A stretch of 24,877 bases of DNA from SIG459 sp045638085 (GTDB taxonomy: Bacteria > Bacillota > Clostridia > Oscillospirales > Oscillospiraceae), in assembly GCA_045638085.1 (NCBI GenBank), contig JAZUAQ010000138.1, positions 1 through 24,877 on the forward strand, read 5' to 3'. Made by a program: the position numbers and the translations under genes. This document shows, piece after piece, positions 1 through 8,240 of this stretch. Within the stretch, counting starts at the first letter, position 1. Every line of letters starts with the position of its first letter. The notes under the pieces were generated by a model, which made no database searches, was not told the DNA's origin, and saw only the letters and a program-made list of their open reading frames with translations.

Positions 1-2
1 CT

Positions 3-863
3 GCCGCCATCATCATTGTCGTTGTGGCCCTGATGAACATGATCTTTATCTGCGTTTCCGGAAAAGAGCACTCCCTGAAAGCTGCCGAGACCGAGGAGAG
101 CTTCAGCCTGGGCAGAATGTTCTCCTACCTGGTACATAACAAATATCTGCTTGTCTATTACCTTGGCATGTTCCTTTACAGCGGACTTAATACCGCCTCA
201 GCGGTGCTGCAGTTTGCCTGCTTCTACCTGTTCAACAATGCCATGATCGCAACATTAGTGGGTGCCCTCTCCTTTGCCCCTGCAGTGCTGATCTCCTTTA
301 TGATGCCCAAACTCCTGGGACGCTTTGACAAATACAAGATGTTCATGGTCGGTGCGGTATCCTATGCGGTGCTGTCGGTGATTGCATACTTTGTTGGACC
401 TATCCTGATTCCGCAGATCGTGATCATCGTTCTGCGTGGTGTTTCTCTCGGCATCATGTCCGTTCTGCAGTTTATGTTCACACCCGACTGCGCTGAATAC
501 GGTCAGTATAAGACCGGAATCGAGGCAAAGGGCATCACTTTTGCCGTACAGACCTTTACCCAGAAGCTCAACAGCGCTGTTTCTTCCTCCCTCGGTGTGG
601 CGATCCTGGGCATCTTCGGCTGGGTCAGCGTGGAGGCGGAGAATTTTGCGCAGCTGGAGGCCCTGAATGTTACCCAGACACCTCAGGCGCTGAGCGCCCT
701 TTGGGCCGTCTTTGCCCTGATTCCGGCAATCGGCGGTGTTGCAGCGGTCATCATTTGGAGTTTTTACCGGCTGACCAGTGCCGACGCGGCGCTGATGGCA
801 AAGTATAATAACGGCGAGATCAGCAAGGAAGAGTGCGACCGAGCCCTTTCGCGCAAATACTAA
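3..863 (+). CDS. GPH-family sugar:cation symporter, C-terminal part (5' truncated by window)
   Basis: The reading frame is open from base 3 and runs in from outside the window, so the GTG at 24 is an internal codon and not the start. About 286 residues remain. They hold at least six hydrophobic membrane segments and a loop resembling the MelB/glucuronide-pentoside (GPH) branch of the major facilitator superfamily, including the segment EYGQYKTGIEAKGITFA that is typical of that family. It should carry a glycoside or oligosaccharide across the cytoplasmic membrane with a cation. The C-terminal tail ending SKEECDRALSRKY is cytoplasmic. The GH13 glucosidase starts 17 bases downstream, so the two genes are very likely co-transcribed and the transported sugar is plausibly an alpha-glucoside. 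Substrate identity is inference. Confidence 0.85.
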   Translation, partial: AAIIIVVVALMNMIFICVSGKEHSLKAAETEESFSLGRMFSYLVHNKYLLVYYLGMFLYSGLNTASAVLQFACFYLFNNAMIATLVGALSFAPAVLISFMMPKLLGRFDKYKMFMVGAVSYAVLSVIAYFVGPILIPQIVIIVLRGVSLGIMSVLQFMFTPDCAEYGQYKTGIEAKGITFAVQTFTQKLNSAVSSSLGVAILGIFGWVSVEAENFAQLEALNVTQTPQALSALWAVFALIPAIGGVAAVIIWSFYRLTSADAALMAKYNNGEISKEECDRALSRKY

Positions 864-880
864 AGGGGAAAGGATAAATT

Positions 881-2539
881 ATGAAAAAGCAAAATGATTG
901 GTACAAAGATATCGTTTTTTATCAGATCTGGCCCCGAAGCTTCAAGGACGGCAACGGCGATGGCATGGGCGATCTCGAAGGCGTTTATGAAAAGCTGGAC
1001 TATATCAAGTCTCTGGGCTGCGGCGGCATCTGGTTTTCCCCTCTGTATCCCTCTCCCGGCGTAGACTGCGGCTATGATATTTCGGATTATTATGACATAG
1101 CGGCGGAATTTGGCGGTCTGGAGGCCTTCAGGAAGGTGCTGGACGGAGCCCACGAGCGGGGCATGAAGGTAATCATGGATCTGGTGGTAAACCACACCAG
1201 CACGGAACACAGTTGGTTCAAAAAGAGCCGGGAGCGCATCGAGCCTTACACCGATTATTATATTTGGCGTCCTGCCAAGGCGAACGGAAAATTGCCCAAT
1301 AACTGGGATTCCGTGTTTGAGGGAAAGGCCTGGGCATGGGACGAGGTAAGAAAAGAATACTACATGCATATTTTTGCAGTGGAGCAGGCAGACCTGAACA
1401 TGGATAACCCCCTGGTTAGGGAAGAGGTCAAGAATATTCTGCGTTTCTGGCTGGATATGGGTGTGGACGGCTTCCGCGGGGATGTAATCACCTTTATTTC
1501 CAAGAAGGAAGGTTTGCCGAATGATTACATCATGCCTGCCTCCAAGGGAATTGGCTATTATAATCACGGTCCCCATCTCCACGAATATCTGGAAGAATTC
1601 CATCGGGACGTGTTCAGCAAGTATGACTGCATGGTGCTGGCTGAAGCTCCCATGATCACCCCCAAAAAGGCGCTGGAATACATTGACGAGGGCAATAAGC
1701 CTGTGCTTGACATGATGATTCAGTTTGCCACTCAGGAAGCGGACTGCCTTTTCATGGACTTCAATCATATTCCCTTCAACCTGCGCAAGCTGAAAAGGGC
1801 ATACTCCAATTGGCAGAATGGTCTGGAAGGCCTCGGCTGGAACATGCTTTATATCGAAAACCATGACCACCCCAGAATGGTGTCCCGCTACGGAAGCGAA
1901 AAGTTCCGCACGGAAAGCGCCAAGATGCTGGCGGTTTCCTATATGTTCCTGAAGGGAACTCCCTTTGTCTATCAGGGACAGGAGATAGGTATGAGCAACT
2001 GGTATCCCAGCGATCCGGAGATGTATGAAGACGTGCAGACCCGTTGGCAGTATTTCAATGTGGCAACAAAGCGATCCCCCGAAAAGCGGCTGCAGCGGCT
2101 TTGGCATGGTTCCCGCGATTCAGCCAGAACCCCCGTGCAATGGAGCAATGAAGCCAACGCCGGCTTTACAACGGGCGAACCCTGGTTCTATGTTAATGAA
2201 AACTATGTGGACGTAAATGTGGCCGCTCAGGAAAAGGAAGAAGATTCCGTTCTGAATTTTTACCGCAAAGCAATAGCTCTGCGAAAAGAGCTTTCCTGCG
2301 TTCGCAATGGTGATTACAAGGAATACAACAAGCTCTCCTCCTCCCTTTATACATACTCCCGTGAGGACGAAAAGCAGAAAATTCTGGTGATTTGCTCTTA
2401 TACGGAAAAGGAAGTTCCCTTCAAGGCACCCAAGGGCTTTGATATGGCCTCGGGAAAGCTTATTCTGCAAAACTATGCAAGTGCGGATTCTGCCCTGCTC
2501 AAACCCTATGAAGTAAGAGTATATCTGTGGGAAAAATAA
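881..2539 (+). CDS. GH13 alpha-glucosidase, oligo-1,6-glucosidase-like
   Basis: Intracellular (no signal peptide) 552-residue enzyme of the GH13 oligo-1,6-glucosidase type, close to the usual family length. A Ca-binding loop DGNGDGMGD lies at 23-31. Conserved region I is DLVVNH (D100-H105). The nucleophile is D201 in GFRGDV, the acid/base is E255 in VLAEAP, and the transition-state pair is H328-D329 in ENHDHP. The residue after the nucleophile is V202. In this family Val is typical of alpha-1,6-acting enzymes (and trehalose-6-phosphate hydrolases), whereas Thr is typical of alpha-1,4-glucosidases. The start is set by AAAGGGGAAAGG just upstream of the ATG. The gene follows the sugar symporter by 17 bases and is closed by a strong terminator, so it probably hydrolyses the imported oligosaccharide to glucose. 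Exact substrate is not certain. Confidence 0.93.
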   Translation: MKKQNDWYKDIVFYQIWPRSFKDGNGDGMGDLEGVYEKLDYIKSLGCGGIWFSPLYPSPGVDCGYDISDYYDIAAEFGGLEAFRKVLDGAHERGMKVIMDLVVNHTSTEHSWFKKSRERIEPYTDYYIWRPAKANGKLPNNWDSVFEGKAWAWDEVRKEYYMHIFAVEQADLNMDNPLVREEVKNILRFWLDMGVDGFRGDVITFISKKEGLPNDYIMPASKGIGYYNHGPHLHEYLEEFHRDVFSKYDCMVLAEAPMITPKKALEYIDEGNKPVLDMMIQFATQEADCLFMDFNHIPFNLRKLKRAYSNWQNGLEGLGWNMLYIENHDHPRMVSRYGSEKFRTESAKMLAVSYMFLKGTPFVYQGQEIGMSNWYPSDPEMYEDVQTRWQYFNVATKRSPEKRLQRLWHGSRDSARTPVQWSNEANAGFTTGEPWFYVNENYVDVNVAAQEKEEDSVLNFYRKAIALRKELSCVRNGDYKEYNKLSSSLYTYSREDEKQKILVICSYTEKEVPFKAPKGFDMASGKLILQNYASADSALLKPYEVRVYLWEK

Positions 2540-2569
2540 AGCATAAATAGCAAGGATTATCCAAAATCC

Positions 2570-2604
2570 AGTAGTCATAGCCCTTTGGCTATGACTACTT
2601 TTTT
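2570..2604 (+). terminator. Rho-independent terminator of the symporter/glucosidase operon
   Basis: A 12-bp perfect stem (GTAGTCATAGCC at 2571-2582 with GGCTATGACTAC at 2587-2598) closes a CTTT loop and is followed by six T residues. It lies 30 bases after the glucosidase stop. Confidence 0.93.
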
Positions 2605-2669
2605 GTTCTTTTTGAAGTGGCAAGATGTAAAGATACCGCAAAAGAAACGGCTCCATTTCTTCAAAAGCT

Positions 2670-2698
2670 TGCCGTTTCGACAAAATAATGATATTCTG
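2670..2698 (+). promoter_or_regulatory. Candidate sigma-A promoter for the PlsC-like gene
   Basis: TTGCCG (2670-2675), a 17-bp spacer and TATTCT (2693-2698) precede the GTG start at 2734 and its AAAGGAG site. It is downstream of the previous terminator, so a separate promoter is expected here. Confidence 0.55.
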
Positions 2699-2733
2699 TC
2701 AGCAAGTAATGATTCCATTGAAAGGAGAAAAAC

Positions 2734-3474
2734 GTGACAAAAACTACTTTATCTTCAGTTGACACGCCGACTCCCGTGGGCTATTCCCGCAAAAAGTGGT
2801 TTACGGCAGTGAAAGCCATCGTAAAGCTTTTCGTGAGAAAACCGGAATTTGTCTTTCTCGGAGAAGCCCCCCGACCCGGCTGCATCATCCTGAGTAACCA
2901 CGAGGGCGCATCGGGTCCCCTGACTTTGGAGCTTTATGCCAAGCTGCCCATCCGTTTTTGGGGCACTTATGAAATGAACACCGACTTCAAAACAGCCTAT
3001 CGCTACCAGACCCGTATCTATTACCATCAGAAAAAACAGTGGAACATTCATCTGGCGCGCCTTTTCTGCCTGCTTGCCACACCGCTGACCAGAATGTTCT
3101 ATATCGGTCTGGAACTGATTTCTTCTTACGGCGATGTGCGCCTGAGAAGCACCTTCCGCCAAAGCATTGACATACTTAAAAAGAATCAGACGCTGGTTAT
3201 CTTCCCCGAGGTTTCGGATAAGGGTTACTTTAAGGTGCTGACGGGCTTTTATCCTGGCGTATCCATGATGCTTGAGCAGTGCCGCCGCAACGGCCTGAAT
3301 GTGCCCGTATATGTGGCATATCTGAATAAAGAAACCCGGAAATACATATTCGATGCGCCTAAAAGCGTGGATGAACTGCTGGAGGAAGGGCTTTCCAGAG
3401 CGGCTCTTGCGGAAAAACTCTGCAATCGCTGCAACGAACTGGGAAAAATGCAGCTGCCGGATAAGCAGTCTTAA
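2734..3474 (+). CDS. Divergent PlsC-like (1-acyl-glycerol-3-phosphate acyltransferase family) protein
   Basis: A 246-residue protein with a GTG start placed by AAAGGAG at 2721-2727. It resembles the LPLAT/PlsC fold: SNHEG at 54-58 matches the NHxxxxD catalytic block, and VIFPE at 155-159 matches the FPEG block. Block I is unusual because the position of the catalytic Asp is Gly61 (H56 then EGASG). The FPE block lacks the usual Gly-Thr-Arg and reads EVSDKG. A hydrophobic region at about 108-130 could lie against the membrane. The gene stands alone between its own promoter and terminator, just before the dlt-like operon. It may transfer an acyl group to a lipid or another acceptor, or be catalytically altered. 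The family call is fairly safe; the reaction is not known. Confidence 0.7.
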   Translation: MTKTTLSSVDTPTPVGYSRKKWFTAVKAIVKLFVRKPEFVFLGEAPRPGCIILSNHEGASGPLTLELYAKLPIRFWGTYEMNTDFKTAYRYQTRIYYHQKKQWNIHLARLFCLLATPLTRMFYIGLELISSYGDVRLRSTFRQSIDILKKNQTLVIFPEVSDKGYFKVLTGFYPGVSMMLEQCRRNGLNVPVYVAYLNKETRKYIFDAPKSVDELLEEGLSRAALAEKLCNRCNELGKMQLPDKQS

Positions 3475-3480
3475 CACTTC

Positions 3481-3527
3481 AAAATAAAAGTAGGGCAATC
3501 CCATTGGGATTGCAGGACTTTTATTTT
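3481..3527. terminator. Bidirectional-looking hairpin terminator
   Basis: An inner stem CAATCCC/GGGATTG (3496-3502 with 3506-3512) sits inside an outer A/T-rich stem, AAAATAAAAGT (3481-3491) with ACTTTTATTTT (3517-3527), with a small internal loop between them. It follows the PlsC-like stop by six bases. Confidence 0.8.
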
Positions 3528-3604
3528 GTTTTGAAAGAGCATAAATCGCGCCGGAAGGCAAAGGAGATGCAAGCTCCGGTATGTGGAAGAATGAAAACAA
3601 TTTC

Positions 3605-3633
3605 TTTACTACTAAATTGTAGTATGATATTAT
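3605..3633 (+). promoter_or_regulatory. Candidate promoter of the dlt-like operon, with inverted repeats
   Basis: TTTACT (3605-3610), a 17-bp spacer and TATTAT (3628-3633) lie 50 bases before the ATG at 3683. A short inverted repeat, ACTAC-N6-GTAGT (3608-3623), overlaps the -35 and spacer. A second, ACTAATA (3646-3652) with TATTAGT (3667-3673), lies in the leader and ends at the weak ribosome site GGTGA (3674-3678). The two inverted repeats could be an operator and a leader hairpin; this is inference. Confidence 0.5.
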
Positions 3634-3682
3634 AATTTAATACGAACTAATAGTTAGAATATAAAATATTAGTGGTGATACT

Positions 3683-5170
3683 ATGCGAAATGTACTGGAA
3701 CTTCTTCAGAAAGCGGTGGAAAATCATCCGCAGAAGGTCGCGATTGTTGACAGAGACCGAAAGGTAACATTTGCGGAACTGGACCTTCAGGCCAGAAAAA
3801 TCGGAGCGGCCATTTGCAAATATGGTCTTGTGAATGCTCCCATTGGCGTTATTGCCTCTCGTGATGCGGACACCTTGATTTTCTTTCTCGGCGTTCTTTT
3901 CAGCGGCAATTTCTATGTGCCTGTTGACCCCGATATGCCCCCTGAGAAAAAACGTCATATCATTGAGGATGCTGACTTTAAGCTGATCGTTGGAAAACAG
4001 GAAAATAGACATCTGCTGGACTGCGTGCCTTTCGGCGGCGTATATCTCAGCCCTGACGATACGCTTGAAAAATTGCAGTCCTGCCCCAATGTGGGCGGCG
4101 ATGATCCCGCGTATATGGTATATACTTCCGGCTCCACCGGAATTCCCAAAGGTGTACTGAAAAGCCACAAGGCTTTGCTGAGTTTTGTGCAGGCATATGC
4201 CGAAACATTTGATTTTTCAGCGGACGAAATCATAGGCAACCAGACTCCCTTTTATTTCGATGCTTCCGCCAAAGATATTTATATGATGCTGCAGCTGGGC
4301 TGCACTCTGGATATTTTGCCGACAACGCTGTTCACCTTGCCGCCGGACCTGATCGACTACCTGAATGAGCACCGTATTAGTTTCGCTTCCTGGGTTCCCA
4401 CGGTTCTTTCTCTGGTTTCTCAGCTGAATCCCTTCTCCTATGTTAAGCCCACTACATTGAAGAAGGTGTTCTTTGTTGGCGAGGTCATGCCTATGAAGCA
4501 CCTGAACAAGTGGAGACAGGCCTTGCCGGATATTAAGTATGTAAATCTCTACGGTCAGTCTGAACTTGCCGGTATTTGCTGTTATTACGAAGTGACGGGA
4601 ACCTTTTCTGACTCGGACACGCTGCCGATGGGAAAAGCGCTGTGCAACTGCGATATATATCTTCTGAATGGAGAACAGATTGTAACAGAGCCCGGTCAGA
4701 TAGGCGAACTTTATATTTGCAGCGATGCCATTGCGCTTGAATATTTTCATGATCCCGAAAAGACGAAGGCCAACTTTGTTTACCGTGATTTTGGCAATGG
4801 TCCGGTCAGATGTTTCAAAACCGGTGATTTGGCACAGTACGACGAGCAGGGAAATTTGATTTTTGCATCCCGTACGGATCTCCAGATTAAACATATGGGA
4901 CACCGTATTGAATTGGGCGAGATTGAGACAATTGCAGGAGCGCTGGAAGAAGTGCATCGGTGCTGCTGCGTTTATGATGGGGACAAGCGTAAAATCATTC
5001 TTTTCTGCCAGCTGGCGCAGGGAGTTGAGATGAAGGGCATAGATATCAGAAGAATGCTTAAGGAAAAGCTGTCTGATTATATGCTGCCGGCCAAAGTCAT
5101 TGTCATGGAGCAGCTGCCCATGAATGCCAACGGAAAAATTGACAGACAGAAATTGAAAAATGCTGTTTAA
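3683..5170 (+). CDS. Amino-acid adenylation enzyme, DltA-like but divergent
   Basis: A 495-residue stand-alone AMP-forming ligase, the length of DltA. Visible core motifs are A3 TSGSTGIPKG (148-157), A4 with F192-D193 and K197, A5 NLYGQSE (288-294), A7 KTGDL (379-383), A8 around QIKHMGHRIELGE (401-413) and A10 NGKIDR with catalytic K485. D193 is at the position that binds the alpha-amino group in NRPS adenylation domains and DltA, so an amino acid substrate is likely. It should form aminoacyl-AMP and load the carrier protein encoded 24 bases downstream. Against a plain DltA: the residue before GE in FFVGE is V265, where DltA has the Cys linked to D-Ala selection, and A5 reads GQSE rather than GPTE. 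The start is an ATG with a weak GGTGA site. First gene of a four-gene operon. Confidence 0.85.
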   Translation: MRNVLELLQKAVENHPQKVAIVDRDRKVTFAELDLQARKIGAAICKYGLVNAPIGVIASRDADTLIFFLGVLFSGNFYVPVDPDMPPEKKRHIIEDADFKLIVGKQENRHLLDCVPFGGVYLSPDDTLEKLQSCPNVGGDDPAYMVYTSGSTGIPKGVLKSHKALLSFVQAYAETFDFSADEIIGNQTPFYFDASAKDIYMMLQLGCTLDILPTTLFTLPPDLIDYLNEHRISFASWVPTVLSLVSQLNPFSYVKPTTLKKVFFVGEVMPMKHLNKWRQALPDIKYVNLYGQSELAGICCYYEVTGTFSDSDTLPMGKALCNCDIYLLNGEQIVTEPGQIGELYICSDAIALEYFHDPEKTKANFVYRDFGNGPVRCFKTGDLAQYDEQGNLIFASRTDLQIKHMGHRIELGEIETIAGALEEVHRCCCVYDGDKRKIILFCQLAQGVEMKGIDIRRMLKEKLSDYMLPAKVIVMEQLPMNANGKIDRQKLKNAV

Positions 5171-5194
5171 GAAGATGAAAAGGAGATATAAGTT

Positions 5195-5425
5195 ATGGAA
5201 AAACTTATGGAAATAATGATGGAAATTGATCCCGATGTGGATTATGAAACAGAAACCAATCTGATTGACGGTAAGGTGTATGATTCTCTGAGCATTCTTA
5301 CACTGATTACCACAATATGCGAAGAATTCGACATCGAAATCGGTCCCAAGTGGATGCGCAATGAAAATTTCAACAGCATCCATGCCATTTGGGAAATGAT
5401 TCAGGCAATTCAGGAGGATGAATAA
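5195..5425 (+). CDS. Acyl (aminoacyl) carrier protein, DltC-like
   Basis: A 76-residue acidic helical protein of carrier-protein size. The phosphopantetheine attachment site is S31 in the segment YDSLSIL (29-35), followed by the usual helix-II hydrophobic pattern. It should carry the aminoacyl group activated by the upstream ligase as a thioester to the MBOAT protein encoded 28 bases further on. AAGGAGAT at about 5180-5187 places the ATG. The sequence is not close enough to assign it to DltC rather than to a carrier dedicated to another amino acid, but context points to a DltC-like role in the cytoplasm. Confidence 0.85.
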   Translation: MEKLMEIMMEIDPDVDYETETNLIDGKVYDSLSILTLITTICEEFDIEIGPKWMRNENFNSIHAIWEMIQAIQEDE

Positions 5426-5453
5426 CATCCCCAATATTATGTGAGGTTTTTAT

Positions 5454-7058
5454 ATGTCAATCACATCACTTGAATTTATATTGTTCATGGTGGTTGTGCT
5501 GTGCGCATACTATATTGTTCCGGGAAAACTCCAGTGGGTGGTACTGCTGTGCGCCAGCATCTTCTTTTACTTAAGTTGCGGCATAAAAACCAGCATCTAT
5601 GTTTTGATCACTTCAATAACAGTGTTTGGCGCTACTTACTGGATGCAGAGTATCAGCGACAAACAAAAGATATTTTTGCGTCAGAATAAGGAAACCCTCT
5701 CAAAAGAGGAAAAAAGCAGAATCAAAAAGGCAAACAAGCTTAAGAAAAGATGGATTATGCTGGCTGCGCTGCTTGTGAATCTGGGTTTCCTCTGCACTTT
5801 TAAGTATCTTCATTTTGTTATAGATCAAATCAATTCTGTTGCATCTGTTATAGGCGCAGGCTCCATAAACAACTCCTTTTCGCTGATCGTTCCTCTGGGA
5901 ATCTCCTTTTATACATTCCAGGCCGTTGGCTATCTTGTGGATGTATACTGGGAGAATATTGAAGCAGAAAAGAACTATTTCAAGGTGTTGCTTTTTGTGT
6001 CATTCTTCCCGCAGATGACCCAAGGTCCCATCAGTCAATATGAGGACCTTTCCAAGGAGCTGTTTACACCTCATAAACCCTCTTATATAAATTATTCCAG
6101 AGGATTTCAGCGCCTTATATGGGGCTTCTTCAAGAAGATGGTGGTTGCGGATTTCCTTTCCGTTTATGTGGCCGACGTGTTCGCCAATTACGGGTATTAC
6201 TCCGGTGCAACCACATTGATCGGTGCATTCATGTACAGCATTCAGATCTATGCCGACTTCTCCGGTTATATGGACATTATGTGCGGTATGTGTCAGATTA
6301 TGGGCATCAAGCTGCCTGAGAACTTTGACCGCCCCTATTTCTCTCAGTCCATTGCGGAATACTGGCGCAGATGGCACATAAGCCTGGGTGCGTGGTTCAA
6401 GAGGTACATATATTTTGCAATCGGCATGTCCACATGGAACCGCAATCTGGCAAAAAAGTGCCGTGAAAAATTTGGAAAGCATTTCAGCGATACGCTTCCC
6501 GCTTCTGTGGCGCTGGTAGTGGTTTGGCTGGCAACGGGCATATGGCATGGCGCAAGCTGGGCGTATATTGCCTGGGGTTTGGTAAACGGTCTGTTTATTA
6601 TATTCTCCATGTGGATGGAGCCGGTTTACCGGAGTATCAATAGCAAACTGAGAATCAGGCAGGAATCACAAACTTGGAAAATGTTCCGTATTGCCAGAAC
6701 CTTTGTGCTTGTAACCTTTATCAAGGTGTTGCCTGAGGTTGGCACCCTGTCCGACGGAATTGGTTTTTTGAAGAACATATTTGTTTCAAAGGTTTCCTTC
6801 CATTCTCTTGCCCAGCTGCTGCCGTTTATTAACTTGGGAGATTTTGAAACACTTATGCAGCTTGCTATGGCAGCCGTGGGTGTTGTGCTGATGTTCGTTT
6901 TCTCTGTAATTCAGGGAAAATGCCCTGTTCGGGACTGGTTCAACAAAATTCCTATGCCCGTGAGAGTGGTTATCCTGGCATGTGCGGTTCTGGTTATCAG
7001 CATTTTTGGTGTCAGAGCAAACTGGGGAACGGGAGGATTTATGTATGCGAATTTCTAA
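5454..7058 (+). CDS. MBOAT-family O-acyltransferase, AlgI/DltB-like membrane protein
   Basis: A 534-residue polytopic membrane protein with about ten hydrophobic segments. It has the MBOAT signatures WRRWHISL (304-311, H308) and TGIWHG (361-366, with the presumed catalytic H365). It also has QGPISQYEDL (190-199) and YADFSGYMDI (266-275), which are typical of AlgI/PatA proteins. The length and motifs are nearer to AlgI O-acetyltransferases than to the roughly 400-residue DltB. With an adenylation enzyme and carrier protein directly upstream, it is expected to take an aminoacyl group from the carrier and move it across the membrane to a surface acceptor. GTGAGG at 5440-5445 precedes the ATG. 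The stop overlaps the next gene by 14 bases, suggesting translational coupling. Confidence 0.9.
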   Translation: MSITSLEFILFMVVVLCAYYIVPGKLQWVVLLCASIFFYLSCGIKTSIYVLITSITVFGATYWMQSISDKQKIFLRQNKETLSKEEKSRIKKANKLKKRWIMLAALLVNLGFLCTFKYLHFVIDQINSVASVIGAGSINNSFSLIVPLGISFYTFQAVGYLVDVYWENIEAEKNYFKVLLFVSFFPQMTQGPISQYEDLSKELFTPHKPSYINYSRGFQRLIWGFFKKMVVADFLSVYVADVFANYGYYSGATTLIGAFMYSIQIYADFSGYMDIMCGMCQIMGIKLPENFDRPYFSQSIAEYWRRWHISLGAWFKRYIYFAIGMSTWNRNLAKKCREKFGKHFSDTLPASVALVVVWLATGIWHGASWAYIAWGLVNGLFIIFSMWMEPVYRSINSKLRIRQESQTWKMFRIARTFVLVTFIKVLPEVGTLSDGIGFLKNIFVSKVSFHSLAQLLPFINLGDFETLMQLAMAAVGVVLMFVFSVIQGKCPVRDWFNKIPMPVRVVILACAVLVISIFGVRANWGTGGFMYANF

Positions 7059-8055
7059 AAAATTCATTCTGTCTGTTCTCTGCTTTCTCCTGGCGCTGGT
7101 TTTGCTCTCCGGAATTTTACTGTATCCCGTATACAGTCATGAACTGCGAAATTACCGGGACGCAAACTTGAGAGCTTCCCTGGCCGGTCAGATTGATTAC
7201 TTGTTTTTGGGCGCTTCTCACGGCGTTGCCGCCTATCAGCCTGCCACGGTGGATGCGCAGTTGGGTACTTCAAGTTATAACCTCTCCTGCCAGATGATGG
7301 ACTGGAATTCCAGAATATATATGCTGGAAAAGGAGCTGGCACGCAATCCTGTAAAGCATGTAGTGCTTGAGATTTCCTATAATGCTCTTTATCGTGATGA
7401 AACGGTGGAGCATGCTGAAGGCCAGGCGCTTACGGTTCAGCGTATGGATTCCCTCGGCGAAGCTCTGCGCTTTATGTGCCATAACGTCAGCGTTAATGAT
7501 TGGCTGAATATTTATTCGCGGCTTTTGATATCGGGTGCTGCCCAGTGGATGGATTTGCTTAAGGGTGACACAACTAAGCAAATCCGATATGAAAACCGGG
7601 GATTTTATTCCATGGCTTCCAATGCCATCAATTTTAAGGAAACTTTTGGCATAAATGTGCATACCGAGTATTTGCAGGAAAATATGCAGAAGCTTGAGCA
7701 GGTGCTTCAAATGTGCAGAGATGCCCAGGTCGAATGCAGCATTGTTGTGGTTCCTGTATCGGATGCGCTGCTATTTAAATCCAAAGGCTTTGACAGATTT
7801 TATGAGTATATGAAAGGCTACTGTCTGGAGCAGGGCTGCGAATTTTATGATTTCAATTTGCTGCGTTCCAGATACTCCCTTTTCTCTGATTCATACAGCT
7901 TTTATGATATTGTCCATATGAGCGATCAAGGGGCAACGGCATTCTCAAATGCATACGCGGATGTTATGAAGCGCGTGAAGAACGGTGAGCCCATAGATAT
8001 GCTGTTTTACGACAGTTATCAGGAAATGCTGCAGGACTCCCCCTATGTAAACTAA
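7045..8055 (+). CDS. SGNH/DltD-like membrane-anchored protein
   Basis: A 336-residue protein with a start at 7045, chosen because GGGAGG (7031-7036) lies eight bases before it and it begins directly with a basic N-terminus and a membrane anchor (about 7-28). An earlier in-frame ATG at 6982 would add 21 residues that lack a ribosome site. The outside domain has FLGASHG (54-60, S58) early and a D288-x2-H291 pair in YDIVHMSDQG near the end, the arrangement of SGNH hydrolase-like acyltransferases and of DltD/AlgX-type partners of MBOAT proteins. It probably completes transfer of the acyl or aminoacyl group to a wall or surface polymer. It overlaps the MBOAT gene by 14 bases and ends the operon. 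Confidence 0.8.
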   Translation: MRISKKFILSVLCFLLALVLLSGILLYPVYSHELRNYRDANLRASLAGQIDYLFLGASHGVAAYQPATVDAQLGTSSYNLSCQMMDWNSRIYMLEKELARNPVKHVVLEISYNALYRDETVEHAEGQALTVQRMDSLGEALRFMCHNVSVNDWLNIYSRLLISGAAQWMDLLKGDTTKQIRYENRGFYSMASNAINFKETFGINVHTEYLQENMQKLEQVLQMCRDAQVECSIVVVPVSDALLFKSKGFDRFYEYMKGYCLEQGCEFYDFNLLRSRYSLFSDSYSFYDIVHMSDQGATAFSNAYADVMKRVKNGEPIDMLFYDSYQEMLQDSPYVN

Positions 8056-8104
8056 TGGCAAAATACTGCCGGAGCGTCAATTTCCCGGCGGTGTTTGCGA
8101 ATTT

Positions 8105-8150
8105 TAAGAAAAAAGACAGTCTGCCAGTGGCGGGCTGTCTTTTTTTCTTA
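8105..8150. terminator. Terminator of the dlt-like operon
   Basis: AAAAAAGACAG pairs with CTGTCTTTTTTT across a GC-containing top (CTGCC...GCGGG), giving a long stem with a T-run on the plus strand and an A-run that would also serve the minus strand. It follows the SGNH-like stop by about 50 bases. Confidence 0.88.
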
Positions 8151-8211
8151 AGTGATTTGAATATCCCTGCCGCAAAAAGCTGAAAAATAATGAAAATAAT
8201 TTACATAACAC

Positions 8212-8240
8212 TTGTTATTTCGACTTTTTTGTTATATGAT
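8212..8240 (+). promoter_or_regulatory. Upstream promoter (P1) of the giant adhesin gene
   Basis: TTGTTA (8212-8217), a 17-bp spacer and TATGAT (8235-8240). It is followed by a second promoter with an identical -35 box shifted by 17 bases. The region 8056-8334 holds no gene. Confidence 0.7.

Noticed and set aside
860..2107. 415-codon minus-strand frame over the glucosidase
   Set aside because: Antisense of a GH13 gene with all catalytic residues; no start signal.
3683..5170. Calling the adenylation gene dltA outright
   Set aside because: The Cys linked with D-Ala selection and the GPTE motif are altered and the partner MBOAT is AlgI-like, so the substrate cannot be assumed to be D-alanine.
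4217..5434. 405-codon minus-strand frame over the adenylation and carrier genes
   Set aside because: It spans two real genes and the gap between them; no motif or ribosome site.
6982..7044. Longer N-terminus for the SGNH/DltD-like protein from ATG 6982
   Set aside because: No ribosome site there, and the added residues break the signal-anchor pattern; GGGAGG fits the ATG at 7045.
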